Both the position numbers and the translations under genes were made by a program. Below, piece after piece: positions 17,076 through 25,674 of a stretch of DNA of 64,000 nucleotides. The notes beneath the pieces are model-generated. The model was not told the DNA's origin. It ran no database searches and worked only from the letters and a program-made list of their open reading frames with translations. Position 1 is the first letter of the stretch; every line of letters begins with the position of its first letter. Origin of the DNA: Pseudomonadota bacterium (GTDB taxonomy: Bacteria > Pseudomonadota > Alphaproteobacteria > Rhizobiales > Beijerinckiaceae); contig JAKAJL010000003.1 in assembly GCA_021813805.1 (NCBI GenBank), positions 62,001 through 126,000 of the forward strand. Reading direction: 5' to 3'.

Positions 17076-17110
17076 CTTGCTTTTCGCTGACGCCGATCAT
17101 TGCGCGGATC
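17076..17110 (-). promoter_or_regulatory. Copy D, degenerate island element upstream of the metal ATPase
   Basis: Half sites CTTGC (17076-17080) and CTGAC (17087-17091) are 11 bases apart and are followed by GATCAT, as in copies B and C. The core TCGCTGAC-N3-GATCAT matches copies B and C, but the rest does not. The distance to the ATPase start is about the same as that between copy B and the start of the two-component operon. Assignment is tentative. Confidence 0.4.
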
Positions 17111-17297
17111 GGATTTTGGCGGCGCGCGACATGGCGCGTAGGCGCTTTCGATTCCCGTTGATGGCTTCGTCGCCTATAGCTCCTCGCAAGACGGTTTGCG
17201 CTGGCGTGCAGTTGCAGAGACCCCCGCCCTTCATCGCCCTGTCGTCAAAGCGGCGCAAAATGGCTTTGCCTGACGGTCCGTCTCGGAGGAGGACGTC

Positions 17298-17700
17298 ATG
17301 AGCACGGTTGTTCCTATACGAAGCCGGGCGCGACCGGGAGCGGCGAGCTGGAGACCGCGCTCGCAGCCGCCGAATCTGAGGTCGGGCGCGCGATCCGATT
17401 GCGGCGCATTGGACTTCCGCCAGCCTGCGCGCCTTTTTCGATGAAAAGCCGATCGTCGAGTGGTTCGATCCCGCCGAGCCGCAGGGGATGTCGGGCGAGA
17501 TCGATCCCGGCAAGTTCAACGCCCAGGAAGCCCTGATGACGCTCGTTCTCGATCCCCGCCCGATCAACGCGTCGCGTGTCGGCTATAACGGAAGCTGCGC
17601 GGCCCGGCTCGACGCCGGGCGATTGCGCGACCTGATCGACGTGGACGCGGAAACCGGCAAGACCACGCCTGTCCGGCGCCTGCCGCAAACCCGGGGTGAA
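17298..17700 (+). pseudogene. Frameshifted remnant of an unidentified gene
   Basis: An ATG at 17298 follows an excellent ribosome binding site (GGAGGAGG), but the frame is lost early. Coding-like segments continue in other frames: first GSGELETALAAAESEVGRAIRLR (about 17336-17405), then from about 17400 a segment that includes SLRAFFDEKPIVEWFDP, GKFNAQEALMTLVLDPRP and RDLIDVDAETGK, after a stop at about 17381. I do not recognise the family. The 3' end is unclear because the last frame runs on as antisense to the ferredoxin reductase gene. The gene looks inactivated by at least one insertion or deletion and perhaps truncated. Confidence 0.45.
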
Positions 17701-17730
17701 GCCTGGTCGGGGGATCGAGCTCGCGGCGAG

Positions 17731-18588
17731 CTATTGCTCGACGAACGCCTTTTCGATGACGTAAGTGGCGGGATCGCCACTCGACCCTTCACGAAAACCG
17801 CGATCCTGCAGCATCTTGACCAGATCGCGCAGCAAGCCGGGGCTGCCGCAGATCATCACCCGGTCCTCGGCCGGGTCGAGCGGCGGCTGACCGATGTCGG
17901 CGAAGAGCTTGCCATTCTCGATCAGGTCGGTGGCTCGACCCTGATATTTGAAGGGTTCGCGCGTCACGGTCGGATAATGGATGAGCTTTTCGGTCACGAC
18001 GTCGCCGAAAAACTCGTTCTCTTTGGCGGCCTTCACGATGTCGAAACCATATTGCAGCTCGGCGACCTGGCGGCAGCCGTGGACCAGGATCAGGCGATCG
18101 TAGAGGTCGTAAACCTCCGGGTCCTTGATCACGCTGGAAAAGGGCGCGATGCCGGTGCCGGTCGAGAACATATAGAGTCTCTTGCCGGGCAGCAGGCTCG
18201 ACTGGACCAGTGTGCCGGTCGGCTTGCGGCCGACAAGCACGGTGTCGCCGACCTTGAGATGCTGGAGCCGCGAGGTGAGCGGGCCGTCCGGCACCTTGAT
18301 CGAGAAGAACTCCAGATCGTCCTCGTAATTGGCGCTGGCCATGGAATAGGCGCGCAGCAGCGGCTTGCCCTCGACTTCGATGCCGATCATCGCGAACTGG
18401 CCGTTGATGAAGCGGAATGCCGGATCGCGGGTGGTGCGGAAACGGAACAGGCGGTCGGTATAGTGCTGGACTTCCAGCACGGTCTCGCGGTTGAAGGCGC
18501 CGCCGCTCTTCCTGGACGCCGGGGCTTCCGCCGGCTTGGCCGTCATCGTGTCGTTGTCGGCGGCGTTGGTCATCTGGCCTGTCTCCAT
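17731..18588 (-). CDS. fpr: Ferredoxin--NADP(+) reductase
   Basis: A 285-residue flavoprotein that exchanges electrons between NADPH and ferredoxin or flavodoxin. Visible motifs are the FAD-binding RAYSMAS, the GPLTSRL segment, the NADP-binding STGTGIAPFSSVIKD and the C-terminal CGSPGLLRDLVKMLQDRGF, ending in a YVIEKAFVEQ tail typical of the bacterial class (subclass of Azotobacter/Rhodobacter). The N-terminal 35 residues are variable. I chose ATG 18588 (METGQM); ATG 18573 is equally possible. The gene stands alone, with about 275 bases of featureless sequence before it. Confidence 0.93.
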   Translation of the reverse strand: METGQMTNAADNDTMTAKPAEAPASRKSGGAFNRETVLEVQHYTDRLFRFRTTRDPAFRFINGQFAMIGIEVEGKPLLRAYSMASANYEDDLEFFSIKVPDGPLTSRLQHLKVGDTVLVGRKPTGTLVQSSLLPGKRLYMFSTGTGIAPFSSVIKDPEVYDLYDRLILVHGCRQVAELQYGFDIVKAAKENEFFGDVVTEKLIHYPTVTREPFKYQGRATDLIENGKLFADIGQPPLDPAEDRVMICGSPGLLRDLVKMLQDRGFREGSSGDPATYVIEKAFVEQ

Positions 18589-18865
18589 GGGATCCCTGCG
18601 CTCTATCGCCTTTCGCTTGCGCGAGCGGCGCCTGCTCCCCAATTCACCTGATCGTGGCGGGACGAAACGACGCCCCGCGTCCCCTTTGCGCGCGGAATTT
18701 CGCGAGGCTCGGCCGCCATCGAGCGATATCCGACGCTCCGCGCCCAGCAAAGCCCTGCCGGACCGGGCTGCGCGGCCCGTTCCTATCGCGGCGCGGCGAG
18801 GTTGGCAATGGCGATTCGCACGCCAAAACCCCTCTGCGGCCAAACATCGCATCAAAATATAACTT

Positions 18866-19741
18866 TTAGCGGACGCAAGCCGCCATAGCCGCCGCGACCT
18901 GATGGAACTGCCCGGCCTTGTCGAGCTGACGCACCGCCATCGTCATCCTGCGGGTCGAGGGGTCGATGTCGATCAGATAATAGGCGGCGCGGCGGCGCGG
19001 GTTACGGCCGATCGACGAGGCCGAGCAGATGCCCAGCACGGGGATCGGCCCGCGCGGACCGGCCAGGCATTTGCGCGAAATGGAATGGCTGTGGCCGTGG
19101 AGCACGAGCTCCGCGCCTTCCTCCCGCACGATTTCGGCGAAGGCGCGGTGATCGCGCAGGTTGCGGATATTGCCGCCGCCGTCGACCGGAGGGTGGTGAA
19201 TGAGCAGCACCCGCATCTCGTCGCGCGTCGCGCGCAGGATGGCGGCGAGGCGAGCCAGCTGCTCTCTCCCCAGCTTGCCTGCGGCGACGAAGGGCAAGGT
19301 GGGGACGCCGCTGCTGAGGCCGATGATCGCGATGCCGTCGCGGCGCCGCACGAAGGGAAAGCCCTGTTCGCCGTCGTCGCCGCTCGTCCAGGGGCCGAAG
19401 TCGCGCATCATGTGCGGCAGGCTCGAACGCATATAGGCGTCGTGGTTGCCAGGCGCGACGCTCACCTCCTTCGGCGGACCGAGCGTCGTCAGCCATTCCG
19501 CGGCGAGCGGATATTCCGCCGGCAGGCCGATGTTGCATATGTCGCCGGTCATGGCGACATGGCTGGGCCGCTGTTCGCGCATGTCATCGACGAGGGCTGC
19601 GAGGGCGTCCATGTCATGGGCGCGGTGGCGGCCGCGGCGCCAGTTGAGATAGCCGGTCGCGCGCTTGCCGAGCAGCTCGCGCCATTTGGGGCGAGGCAGG
19701 GGACCGATGTGGGGATCGGAGAGATGGGCCAAGCGAAACAT
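18866..19741 (-). CDS. Calcineurin-like metallophosphoesterase
   Basis: A 291-residue cytosolic protein with the full set of dimetal-site motifs: LSDPHIG near the N-terminus, MTGDICNIG, PGNHDAY, LLIHHPP and LHGHSHS. This order defines the calcineurin-like phosphoesterase fold, whose substrates range from cyclic nucleotides to nucleotide-lipid intermediates. The substrate here cannot be deduced. It begins seven bases after the mbfA stop on the same strand, so it is probably cotranscribed with mbfA, and the dimetal centre may be iron/manganese dependent, which would fit the iron context. Nothing unusual in length. Confidence 0.9.
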   Translation of the reverse strand: MFRLAHLSDPHIGPLPRPKWRELLGKRATGYLNWRRGRHRAHDMDALAALVDDMREQRPSHVAMTGDICNIGLPAEYPLAAEWLTTLGPPKEVSVAPGNHDAYMRSSLPHMMRDFGPWTSGDDGEQGFPFVRRRDGIAIIGLSSGVPTLPFVAAGKLGREQLARLAAILRATRDEMRVLLIHHPPVDGGGNIRNLRDHRAFAEIVREEGAELVLHGHSHSISRKCLAGPRGPIPVLGICSASSIGRNPRRRAAYYLIDIDPSTRRMTMAVRQLDKAGQFHQVAAAMAACVR

Positions 19742-19748
19742 TGCCGTC

Positions 19749-20726
19749 TCATGCCCCGCCGATGAGAATGCCGACGGCGAGCACGATGGCCCCGCCCAGC
19801 ACGATCTGGGCGACCGCCTTCAGGAAGGGCGTGTCCATATAGCGCGCGCGGATATAGGCGATGGCCCACAGCTCGAAGAAAACCACGATTCCGGCGATGC
19901 TGGTCGCGGTCCAGAAGGCGTGGGGCCAGGAATCGGGCACGAGATAGGGCAGGCTGTGACCAAGGCCGCCGGCGGCGGTCATCAGGCCGGTGACCCCGCC
20001 GCGGATCAGTGGGGCGCCGCGCCCCGTCAGCGATCCGTCGTCGGACAAGGCCTCGGCGATCGCCATGCTGATCCCGGCGCCGATCGAGGCGGCAAGGCCG
20101 ACCAGGAAGGTGCTCCAGTTGTTCTGGGTGGCGAAGGCGGCGGCGAAGAGCGGCGCAAGCGTCGAGACCGAGCCGTCCATCAGGCCGGCAAGGCCGGGCT
20201 GGACATATTGCAGGACAAAAAGCCGGTGCGCGGTGTGGCTCTCGGCCTCGCGCGCGCTTTCGGTCAGGATCGCCTCGGACAGCGCGTTGGCCTTCTCGCC
20301 ATGGCTTTTTTCGACCATGGCGAGATCGCCGAGCAATTTGCGCACGCCGACGTCCTGCGCAGATTCCGCGGCCCGCAGGTAAAAACGCTGCGAGTCGGTT
20401 TCCATCGCCTCGGCCTGGCGGCGGATCGTCTCGAGCGGCAGGTTCTTGATCAGCCAGGTCGGCCGCCGGCTCAAAAAGCCTTTAACGTCCTCGCGCCGGA
20501 TCGCCGGCAGGATGGCGCCGAAGCGCGCCTGGTACATTTCCAGCAGCTGGCGGCGATGGCCGTCCTCCTCGGCGGCCATTTCCCGAAACACCTGCGCCGT
20601 CGCGGGATAGCGGTCGGCCAGTTCTTCCGAGAAACTGGTGTAGATGCGGCTGTCCTCTTCCTCGGAGCTGATCGCGATGGCGAGGATTTCGCGCTGGGTT
20701 AGATCGGAAAAGTTTTTGAGACTCAT
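19749..20726 (-). CDS. mbfA: Membrane-bound ferritin MbfA (ferritin-like + VIT1 domains)
   Basis: A 325-residue protein with an N-terminal ferritin-like diiron domain (SSEEEDSRIYTSF, AAEEDGHRRQL, METDSQRFYL, MVEKSHGEKA) and a C-terminal VIT1/CCC1-type membrane domain with VQPGLAGLMDGSVSTLAPL and the IGAGISMAIAEALSDDG loop. In Bradyrhizobium and Agrobacterium MbfA exports iron and protects from peroxide, controlled by the regulator Irr. ATG 20726 is preceded by GGAGAAAG. The upstream region contains the inverted sequence CGAAGCAACGCTTCG (about 20766-20780), but no clear Irr box. It shares the divergent promoter region with the Nudix gene. Confidence 0.93.
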   Translation of the reverse strand: MSLKNFSDLTQREILAIAISSEEEDSRIYTSFSEELADRYPATAQVFREMAAEEDGHRRQLLEMYQARFGAILPAIRREDVKGFLSRRPTWLIKNLPLETIRRQAEAMETDSQRFYLRAAESAQDVGVRKLLGDLAMVEKSHGEKANALSEAILTESAREAESHTAHRLFVLQYVQPGLAGLMDGSVSTLAPLFAAAFATQNNWSTFLVGLAASIGAGISMAIAEALSDDGSLTGRGAPLIRGGVTGLMTAAGGLGHSLPYLVPDSWPHAFWTATSIAGIVVFFELWAIAYIRARYMDTPFLKAVAQIVLGGAIVLAVGILIGGA

Positions 20727-20851
20727 GACTTTCTCCGATCCCAGCGCGGCCCCGAGATTCGTAAAACGAAGCAACGCTTCGCGTCCGTTCGCAAAGCCGT
20801 CGCGGAAAGCTATAATTTGGATCGAACGTCAAATCCAGCCGCGAGACTTTT

Positions 20852-21322
20852 ATGTCCGAAATCGCCTTCTGGCAAAAATGCGTGCGCCAGGGGCAGCGCG
20901 CCGCCGGCCTGCTCATGCGGCCGATGACCCTCGGCGTCCGGGCGATCGCGCTGGATGAGACGGACCGGGTGTTCCTTGTGCGCCATGCCTACATTCCAGG
21001 CTTCCACCTGCCCGGCGGCGGCGTCGAAAGCGGCGAGACCGCGGTCACCTCTCTGCTGCGCGAATTGCGCGAGGAAGGCGGGCTGGAGACGATGGAGCCG
21101 CCGCGCTTGTTCGGCTTTTATCATAATCCGCGCCATTCCCGGCGCGACCATGTCGCGCTCTATCTGGCGCGAGTGCGCCAGGACAGGCCGCGGAAGCCGG
21201 ACTGGGAAATCGTCGAATCGGGATTTTTTTCGCTCGACGCCCTGCCAAAGGGCGCGACGCCCTCGACAAGGGCGCGCATCGACGAATATTTACGCAAGGC
21301 TGAACCTACGACTTTATGGTAA
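20852..21322 (+). CDS. NUDIX hydrolase
   Basis: A 156-residue protein with a complete Nudix box, starting [18 protein letters not shown] and continuing REEGGL (G-x5-E-x7-RE-x2-EE-x-G). The N-terminal segment [33 protein letters not shown] is typical of alphaproteobacterial members of unknown substrate. Nudix enzymes split nucleoside diphosphates linked to other groups. The stop lies inside the possible first codons of ppc. No strong ribosome binding site is visible at 20852. It is divergent from mbfA. Confidence 0.88.
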   Translation: MSEIAFWQKCVRQGQRAAGLLMRPMTLGVRAIALDETDRVFLVRHAYIPGFHLPGGGVESGETAVTSLLRELREEGGLETMEPPRLFGFYHNPRHSRRDHVALYLARVRQDRPRKPDWEIVESGFFSLDALPKGATPSTRARIDEYLRKAEPTTLW

Positions 21323-21405
21323 CACCTCAGCACTTAAACGCGGACGAGGCGTTCGACGCCGGTCGGCCGGAGGAATGCGCGCGAAAAAACGCGGCGGAGC
21401 AGGAA

Positions 21406-24153
21406 ATGACGGTGGAGCAGGACGAGGCGGAAAAGCAGAAGCCCCTATTCGAGGACATCAGGCTGCTCGGCCAGATTCTCGGCGACACGGTGCGCGAACA
21501 GGAAGGCGAGGAAATTTTCGAGCGGATCGAAAAAATCCGCCGCCTCTCGGTCGCGGGCAAGGGCAAGGCCAATTCGGAAGCAGGCCGCGAGCTAGAAGCC
21601 TTGCTGCAAAGCCTGTCGCCGGCGGAGACGGCATCGGTCATCCGCGCCTTCGCCTATTTCTCCCATCTCGCCAATATCGCCGAGGACCGGCATTTCCTGC
21701 GCCGCCGCGCCGTCCATGAGCCGCAGACTCAAGCTGGCGGCCTCGCCTATAGTTTCGAGCGGCTTCGCGCCGCCGGCGTCTCTCCCGAACGCATCGAGCA
21801 GACCCTCGCGGAGTCCTATGTTTCGCCGGTGCTGACCGCCCATCCGACCGAGGTGCAGCGCCGCAGCACGCTCGACGCCGAGCGCGCCATCGCCGACCTG
21901 CTCGCCGCGCGCGAGAATTGCCGGACCGACGCGGAATTGCGCGAGAACGAAGCGCAGCTCTACGGCCGCGTGGCCCAACTCTGGCAGACCCGCATCCTGC
22001 GCACAGCCAGCCTTTCCGTGCGTGACGAGATCGACAACGCGCTGCTCTATTACCGCTCGACCTTCATCCGGGACATTCCCGCCCTTTACGCCGAACTCGA
22101 ACAAAGGCTCGGCCGCCCCGTTGCGCCGTTCTTCCGCATGGGCAACTGGATCGGCGGCGACCGTGACGGCAATCCGAACGTCAACGCGGAAACGCTCGAC
22201 ATTTCCGTCAAGGCCCATGCCGAAACGATTCTGCGCCATTACCTGCTCGAGGTTCACCTGCTCGGCGGAGAGTTGTCGATGTCGCGGGTGCTGGTCGACT
22301 GCTCGCCGGAACTCGACGCCTTGGCCAAGGCGTCCGGCGACGCCAATCCGCATCGCGCCGACGAGACTTATCGCCGCGCCTTGATCGGAGTCTATGCGCG
22401 GCTCGCCGGAACGATGAAGGCGCTGACCGGCGGCGAGGCCCTGCGTCACGCGGTCGGCTCGGGCAAGCCGTATGGCTCGCCCGGCGAATTTCGCCGCGAC
22501 CTCGTCATCGTGCGAGAGTCCCTGCTCGCCCACCACGGCGCCGTGCTGGCGCGCGGCCGGTTGGCGGAACTGATCCGGGCCGTCGATGTCTTCGGCTTCC
22601 ACATGGCGACGACCGATCTGCGCCAGAACTCCGACCAGCACGAGGCGGTGCTGAAGGAGCTTTTGGCGGCGGTCCGCATCGTTCCCGATTATTCGGCCCT
22701 GAATGAGTCCGACCGTATCGCGCTCCTCCTGCAATTGCTTGCGGACCGGCGTGTGCTGCGCGCGCCGGACGTCGAATATTCGGCCAATGCGCGCAGCGAA
22801 CTCGCGGTGTTCGAAACCGCGCGTATCGCGCGTCAGAGATTCGGCGAGGCGACCATTCGCCATTACATCATCAGCCATACCGAAAGCGTGTCCGACCTTC
22901 TGGAAGTCATGGTGCTGCAGAAGGAATGCGGCCTGATGCAGGGCACGCTGCACGAGGCCGACCGCGACACGGCGCGGCTCGACCTCATCGTGACGCCGCT
23001 GTTCGAGACCATCGAGGATTTGCGCGCCGCCGAACCGATCATGCGCGCCTTTTACGCCCTGCCGGGCGTCGCCGATCTGATCCGGCGCTCCAGCGGGGTG
23101 CAGGACGTGATGCTCGGTTATTCCGACTCCAACAAGGACGGCGGCTATTTCACCTCGACCTGGGAGCTTTACCGGGGCTCGACGGCGCTCGCTGCCTTTT
23201 TCGACTCGCTGTCGGGCGTGAAGCTGCGGCTGTTTCACGGACGCGGCGGCGCGGTCGGGCGCGGCGGCGGACCCTCCTATCAGGCCATTCTGGCCCAGCC
23301 TCCCGGCACGGTGCGCGGCCAGTTCCGTCTCACCGAACAGGGCGAGGTGATCGCCGCCAAATACGCCCATCCGCTGATCGGCAAGCGCAATCTCGAAACC
23401 TTGATGGCCGCCAATCTCGAAGCGAGCCTTTTGATCGACGGCAAGGCGCCGCCGGCGGAATTTCTCGAGGCGGCGGAGCGCTTGTCGCGCCTGTCAATGA
23501 AGGCCTATCGCGGCCTCGTCTATGAAACGCCGGGCTTCGTCGATTATTTCTACGCCGCAACCCCGATCGCCGAAATCGCCGAATTGAACATCGGCTCGCG
23601 GCCCGCCTCGCGCAAGGCGTCGCGCCGCATCGAGGATTTGCGCGCAATTCCCTGGAGCTTTTCCTGGGGCCAGAGCCGCGTCGCTCTGCCGGGCTGGTTC
23701 GGCTTCGGCGCGGCGGTGGAAGGCTTTTTGCAGGAGGACAAAGAGGCCCGGCAGGCGCTGCTGCGCCGCATGTTCAAGGAATGGCCGTTCTTCGCCGCGC
23801 TGCTCTCCAACATGGATATGGTCCTGGCCAAGGCCGATCTCGAAATCGCCCGGCGTTACGCCGAACTCGTGCCGGACCGCGCTGCGGCCGAGCGCATCTT
23901 CTCGGCGATCGAAGCGGAATGGGGCCGCACCGTGACGGCGCTGGAGATCGCGACGGGACAGGCCAACAGGCTGGCGGACAATCCGGCGCTCGCCCGCTCG
24001 ATCGCCCACCGCTTCCCCTATATCGCGCCGCTCAACTATCTCCAGGCGGAATTGCTGCGCCGTTGGCGCGCCGGCCAGATCGACCACAAGGCGCGTGTCG
24101 GCATCCTGATCGCGATCAACGGCATCGCCGCCGGGCTGAGGAACACAGGCTGA
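21406..24153 (+). CDS. ppc: Phosphoenolpyruvate carboxylase
   Basis: A 915-residue enzyme that makes oxaloacetate from phosphoenolpyruvate and bicarbonate. Visible motifs are the catalytic histidine in [25 protein letters not shown], the [15 protein letters not shown] block, the glycine-rich [16 protein letters not shown] and the C-terminal allosteric end [11 protein letters not shown] chose ATG 21406 because of GGAGCAGGAA just before it; an in-frame ATG at 21316, overlapping the Nudix stop, would add 30 residues of low-conservation sequence. The gene is followed by a perfect 10-bp stem hairpin. It supplies anaplerotic C4 acids, or in some relatives the serine cycle. Confidence 0.96.
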   Translation: MTVEQDEAEKQKPLFEDIRLLGQILGDTVREQEGEEIFERIEKIRRLSVAGKGKANSEAGRELEALLQSLSPAETASVIRAFAYFSHLANIAEDRHFLRRRAVHEPQTQAGGLAYSFERLRAAGVSPERIEQTLAESYVSPVLTAHPTEVQRRSTLDAERAIADLLAARENCRTDAELRENEAQLYGRVAQLWQTRILRTASLSVRDEIDNALLYYRSTFIRDIPALYAELEQRLGRPVAPFFRMGNWIGGDRDGNPNVNAETLDISVKAHAETILRHYLLEVHLLGGELSMSRVLVDCSPELDALAKASGDANPHRADETYRRALIGVYARLAGTMKALTGGEALRHAVGSGKPYGSPGEFRRDLVIVRESLLAHHGAVLARGRLAELIRAVDVFGFHMATTDLRQNSDQHEAVLKELLAAVRIVPDYSALNESDRIALLLQLLADRRVLRAPDVEYSANARSELAVFETARIARQRFGEATIRHYIISHTESVSDLLEVMVLQKECGLMQGTLHEADRDTARLDLIVTPLFETIEDLRAAEPIMRAFYALPGVADLIRRSSGVQDVMLGYSDSNKDGGYFTSTWELYRGSTALAAFFDSLSGVKLRLFHGRGGAVGRGGGPSYQAILAQPPGTVRGQFRLTEQGEVIAAKYAHPLIGKRNLETLMAANLEASLLIDGKAPPAEFLEAAERLSRLSMKAYRGLVYETPGFVDYFYAATPIAEIAELNIGSRPASRKASRRIEDLRAIPWSFSWGQSRVALPGWFGFGAAVEGFLQEDKEARQALLRRMFKEWPFFAALLSNMDMVLAKADLEIARRYAELVPDRAAAERIFSAIEAEWGRTVTALEIATGQANRLADNPALARSIAHRFPYIAPLNYLQAELLRRWRAGQIDHKARVGILIAINGIAAGLRNTG

Positions 24154-24173
24154 CGCCGCTCATCAAGAAAAAT

Positions 24174-24196
24174 CCCCCTCGGCGACGCCGAGGGGG
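24174..24196. terminator. Intrinsic terminator hairpin between convergent genes
   Basis: A perfect 10-bp stem (CCCCCTCGGC / GCCGAGGGGG) with a GAC loop. On the minus strand it is followed by ATTTTTC, a good T tract for the HdeA-like genes; on the plus strand the run is weak (CGTTCATGGGTTT), so ppc may use it only partly. Confidence 0.8.
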
Positions 24197-24238
24197 CGTT
24201 CATGGGTTTCGGCGCCGCGGCGGCGGCTCCGACCGGGA

Positions 24239-24529
24239 TCACTTCGCGTTCTTCGCGATCGCGTCCATCAGCTTGTCCTTCGGATGCCGTTTGCAATATT
24301 TCCCGATGACCTCGTGATTGCGCTTCACGTAACGCATATCGACGTTGAGCAGGTTCTTGGACGACATGAAATAGCCGCTCATCCAGGACGAGATCAGGGC
24401 CCTGTCGGCGCCCGGCGCCTTGAGGAACTGGCCGCAGGTGATGAGCGACATGTCGAGAACGACCTGGGCCTTGGCGGCCGGGATCGCGAACGCCAGCATC
24501 GCGGCCGCGAGAATCATTTTGGTTTTCAT
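24239..24529 (-). CDS. HdeA/HdeB-family periplasmic protein (copy 1)
   Basis: A 96-residue exported protein: signal peptide MKTKMILAAAMLAFAIPAAKA, then a mature domain with SLITCGQFLKAP, a SSWMSGYFMS segment and YCKRHPKDKLMDAI. The two cysteines (in LITCG and KYCKR) match the single disulfide of HdeA and HdeB, which are acid-activated chaperones of the periplasm. Length is normal. It is a neighbour and paralogue of the gene at 24558-24866, with 28 bases between them. Whether the alphaproteobacterial members act in acid resistance is not established. A terminator follows at 24174-24196. Confidence 0.82.
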   Translation of the reverse strand: MKTKMILAAAMLAFAIPAAKAQVVLDMSLITCGQFLKAPGADRALISSWMSGYFMSSKNLLNVDMRYVKRNHEVIGKYCKRHPKDKLMDAIAKNAK

Positions 24530-24557
24530 GCTTTTTCTCCCGATGGCTGGATGCGGA

Positions 24558-24866
24558 TCACTGCTTCTTCTGCATCTGGTTGACGGAGGCCTGAATGACG
24601 CCCATCAACTGGTCTTTCGGGTGATCGGCGCAATATTTCATGATATTCGCCTTGTTCTGGCGAAAGGCCATCAGATCGACCTGGGTATATCCGAGCTTCT
24701 GGTTGTACCAGCCGCTCATCCAGGCCGCGACCATGTCTTGGTCGCCGGGCGCCATGGCGGTGATGTCCGCGCAAGTGAGCTTGTCCATCTGGATCGTGAC
24801 CTGAGCCGAAACGACGGTCGGCGCCAGCCCCAGTCCTAACGCAAGGCAAATCGCAATCTTTTTCAT
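24558..24866 (-). CDS. HdeA/HdeB-family periplasmic protein (copy 2)
   Basis: A 102-residue exported protein with the signal peptide MKKIAICLALGLGLAPTVVSA and a mature domain sharing the LTCADIT, AAWMSGWYNQ and KYCADHPKDQLMGVI pattern with copy 1. The paired cysteines are kept. It probably leads a two-gene transcript with copy 1. The ribosome binding site is in the GAGGGGTGAAAC stretch before ATG 24866. The family is periplasmic and helical, and dissociates from dimers at low pH to bind unfolded proteins, as known for enteric HdeA. Confidence 0.82.
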   Translation of the reverse strand: MKKIAICLALGLGLAPTVVSAQVTIQMDKLTCADITAMAPGDQDMVAAWMSGWYNQKLGYTQVDLMAFRQNKANIMKYCADHPKDQLMGVIQASVNQMQKKQ

Positions 24867-25137
24867 GTTTCACCCCTCGAATGCGCTTCCTCCGGCAAAC
24901 GGCAAAGCGCAAGATAACCTGAGGCGGAACCGCAAGCCTCGTCCCGTCGCTCGATGATTGCCGGATTGTCCGGCGCGGGCGCGCCAAGGCGCTTGGCGCT
25001 TCGACGCGACCGCGTGGGCAGCAAAGCATCTTTTTTTTTGAAAAGCCAGAGCTACGCCATGGTTACACGCAGAATACGGAGCCGTTTCACGGGCAATGCG
25101 GTGAATTTCATGGCCGGACTTTGCGAGGCAAAGAAAA
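24867..25137. other. Intergenic region, no gene seen
   Basis: About 270 bases upstream of the HdeA-like pair and downstream of the ATP synthase operon. It includes a T-rich run (ATCTTTTTTTTTG, near 25026) and a short open frame (24954-25208) without a ribosome binding site or recognisable content. It must hold the promoter of the HdeA-like genes, but I cannot place it. Confidence 0.5.
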
Positions 25138-25157
25138 GCCGGCGCGCGAGCGCCGGC
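25138..25157 (-). terminator. Terminator of the ATP synthase F0 operon
   Basis: An 8-bp GC stem (GCCGGCGC / GCGCCGGC) with a GCGA loop, followed on the minus strand by TTTTCTTT. It lies about 30 bases after the atpF stop, in the right place to end the operon. Confidence 0.75.
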
Positions 25158-25188
25158 CAGGTCATTGTTTCATGCGTGGAATTTTGCT

Positions 25189-25662
25189 TCAGTTCGCCAG
25201 GGCTTTGACACTGGCTATGCCTTGCTCGACAAAGGTCGATGCGTCGGCGGCGCCGGATTTCAGAATATTTTCCGACGCCTTGATCGCTGCGTCCACGGCG
25301 GCCGAGCGCACATCCGCGGCGGCCTGCGCCTCGGCCTGGGCAATTTTGTCCTCGGCCTGCCTGGTGCGGCGGGCGACATAATCTTCGAGCCGCGCCTGAG
25401 CTTCCTTGGCCAGGGCTTCGGCTTCCGCCTTGGCCTGGGCGACGATGGTCGCGGCCTGGGCTTCGGCTTCGGCGGTCTTGGCGACGAAGCTCTTGACCAG
25501 CGCCTCGGCCTCGGCGCGCAGGCGCGCGGCTTCGGACAGTTCGTTCTTGACCTTGTCGATGCGCGAGTCGAGCGCGCCGGCGATCATTTTGTGCACGCCG
25601 AGATAACCGAACATGGCGACCATCAGGACGGCGCCGACGAAGAAGAAGAATTCAGCGTCCAT
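25189..25662 (-). CDS. atpF: ATP synthase F0 subunit b
   Basis: A 157-residue peripheral stalk subunit with one membrane helix (residues 5-22, FFFVGAVLMVAMFGYLGV) and a long alanine/glutamate-rich coiled coil to the C-terminus. It is the second of two b-type subunits in the operon; alphaproteobacteria carry a b/b' heterodimer that ties F1 to subunit a. The conserved RIDKVKNELSEAARLRAEAE segment is typical of the alphaproteobacterial b. It follows the b' gene by 12 bases and is the last gene of the F0 operon; the F1 genes lie elsewhere, as usual in this class. Confidence 0.93.
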   Translation of the reverse strand: MDAEFFFFVGAVLMVAMFGYLGVHKMIAGALDSRIDKVKNELSEAARLRAEAEALVKSFVAKTAEAEAQAATIVAQAKAEAEALAKEAQARLEDYVARRTRQAEDKIAQAEAQAAADVRSAAVDAAIKASENILKSGAADASTFVEQGIASVKALAN

Positions 25663-25674
25663 TCATCCCTCCCC

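Noticed and set aside
17488-18651. A 387-codon plus-strand frame over the ferredoxin reductase region
   Set aside because: Most of it is antisense to fpr; only its first part overlaps the coding-like remnant described as a pseudogene.
20760-20785. Inverted sequence CGAAGCAACGCTTCG before mbfA as an Irr (iron control element) site
   Set aside because: It does not match the TTTAGAA-type ICE pattern; reported only in the mbfA entry.
21592-23370. A 592-codon open frame on the minus strand
   Set aside because: Antisense to ppc, low-complexity composition, no start signal.
24954-25208. An 84-codon frame between the HdeA-like genes and atpF
   Set aside because: Crosses the operon terminator hairpin and the end of atpF, with no start signal.
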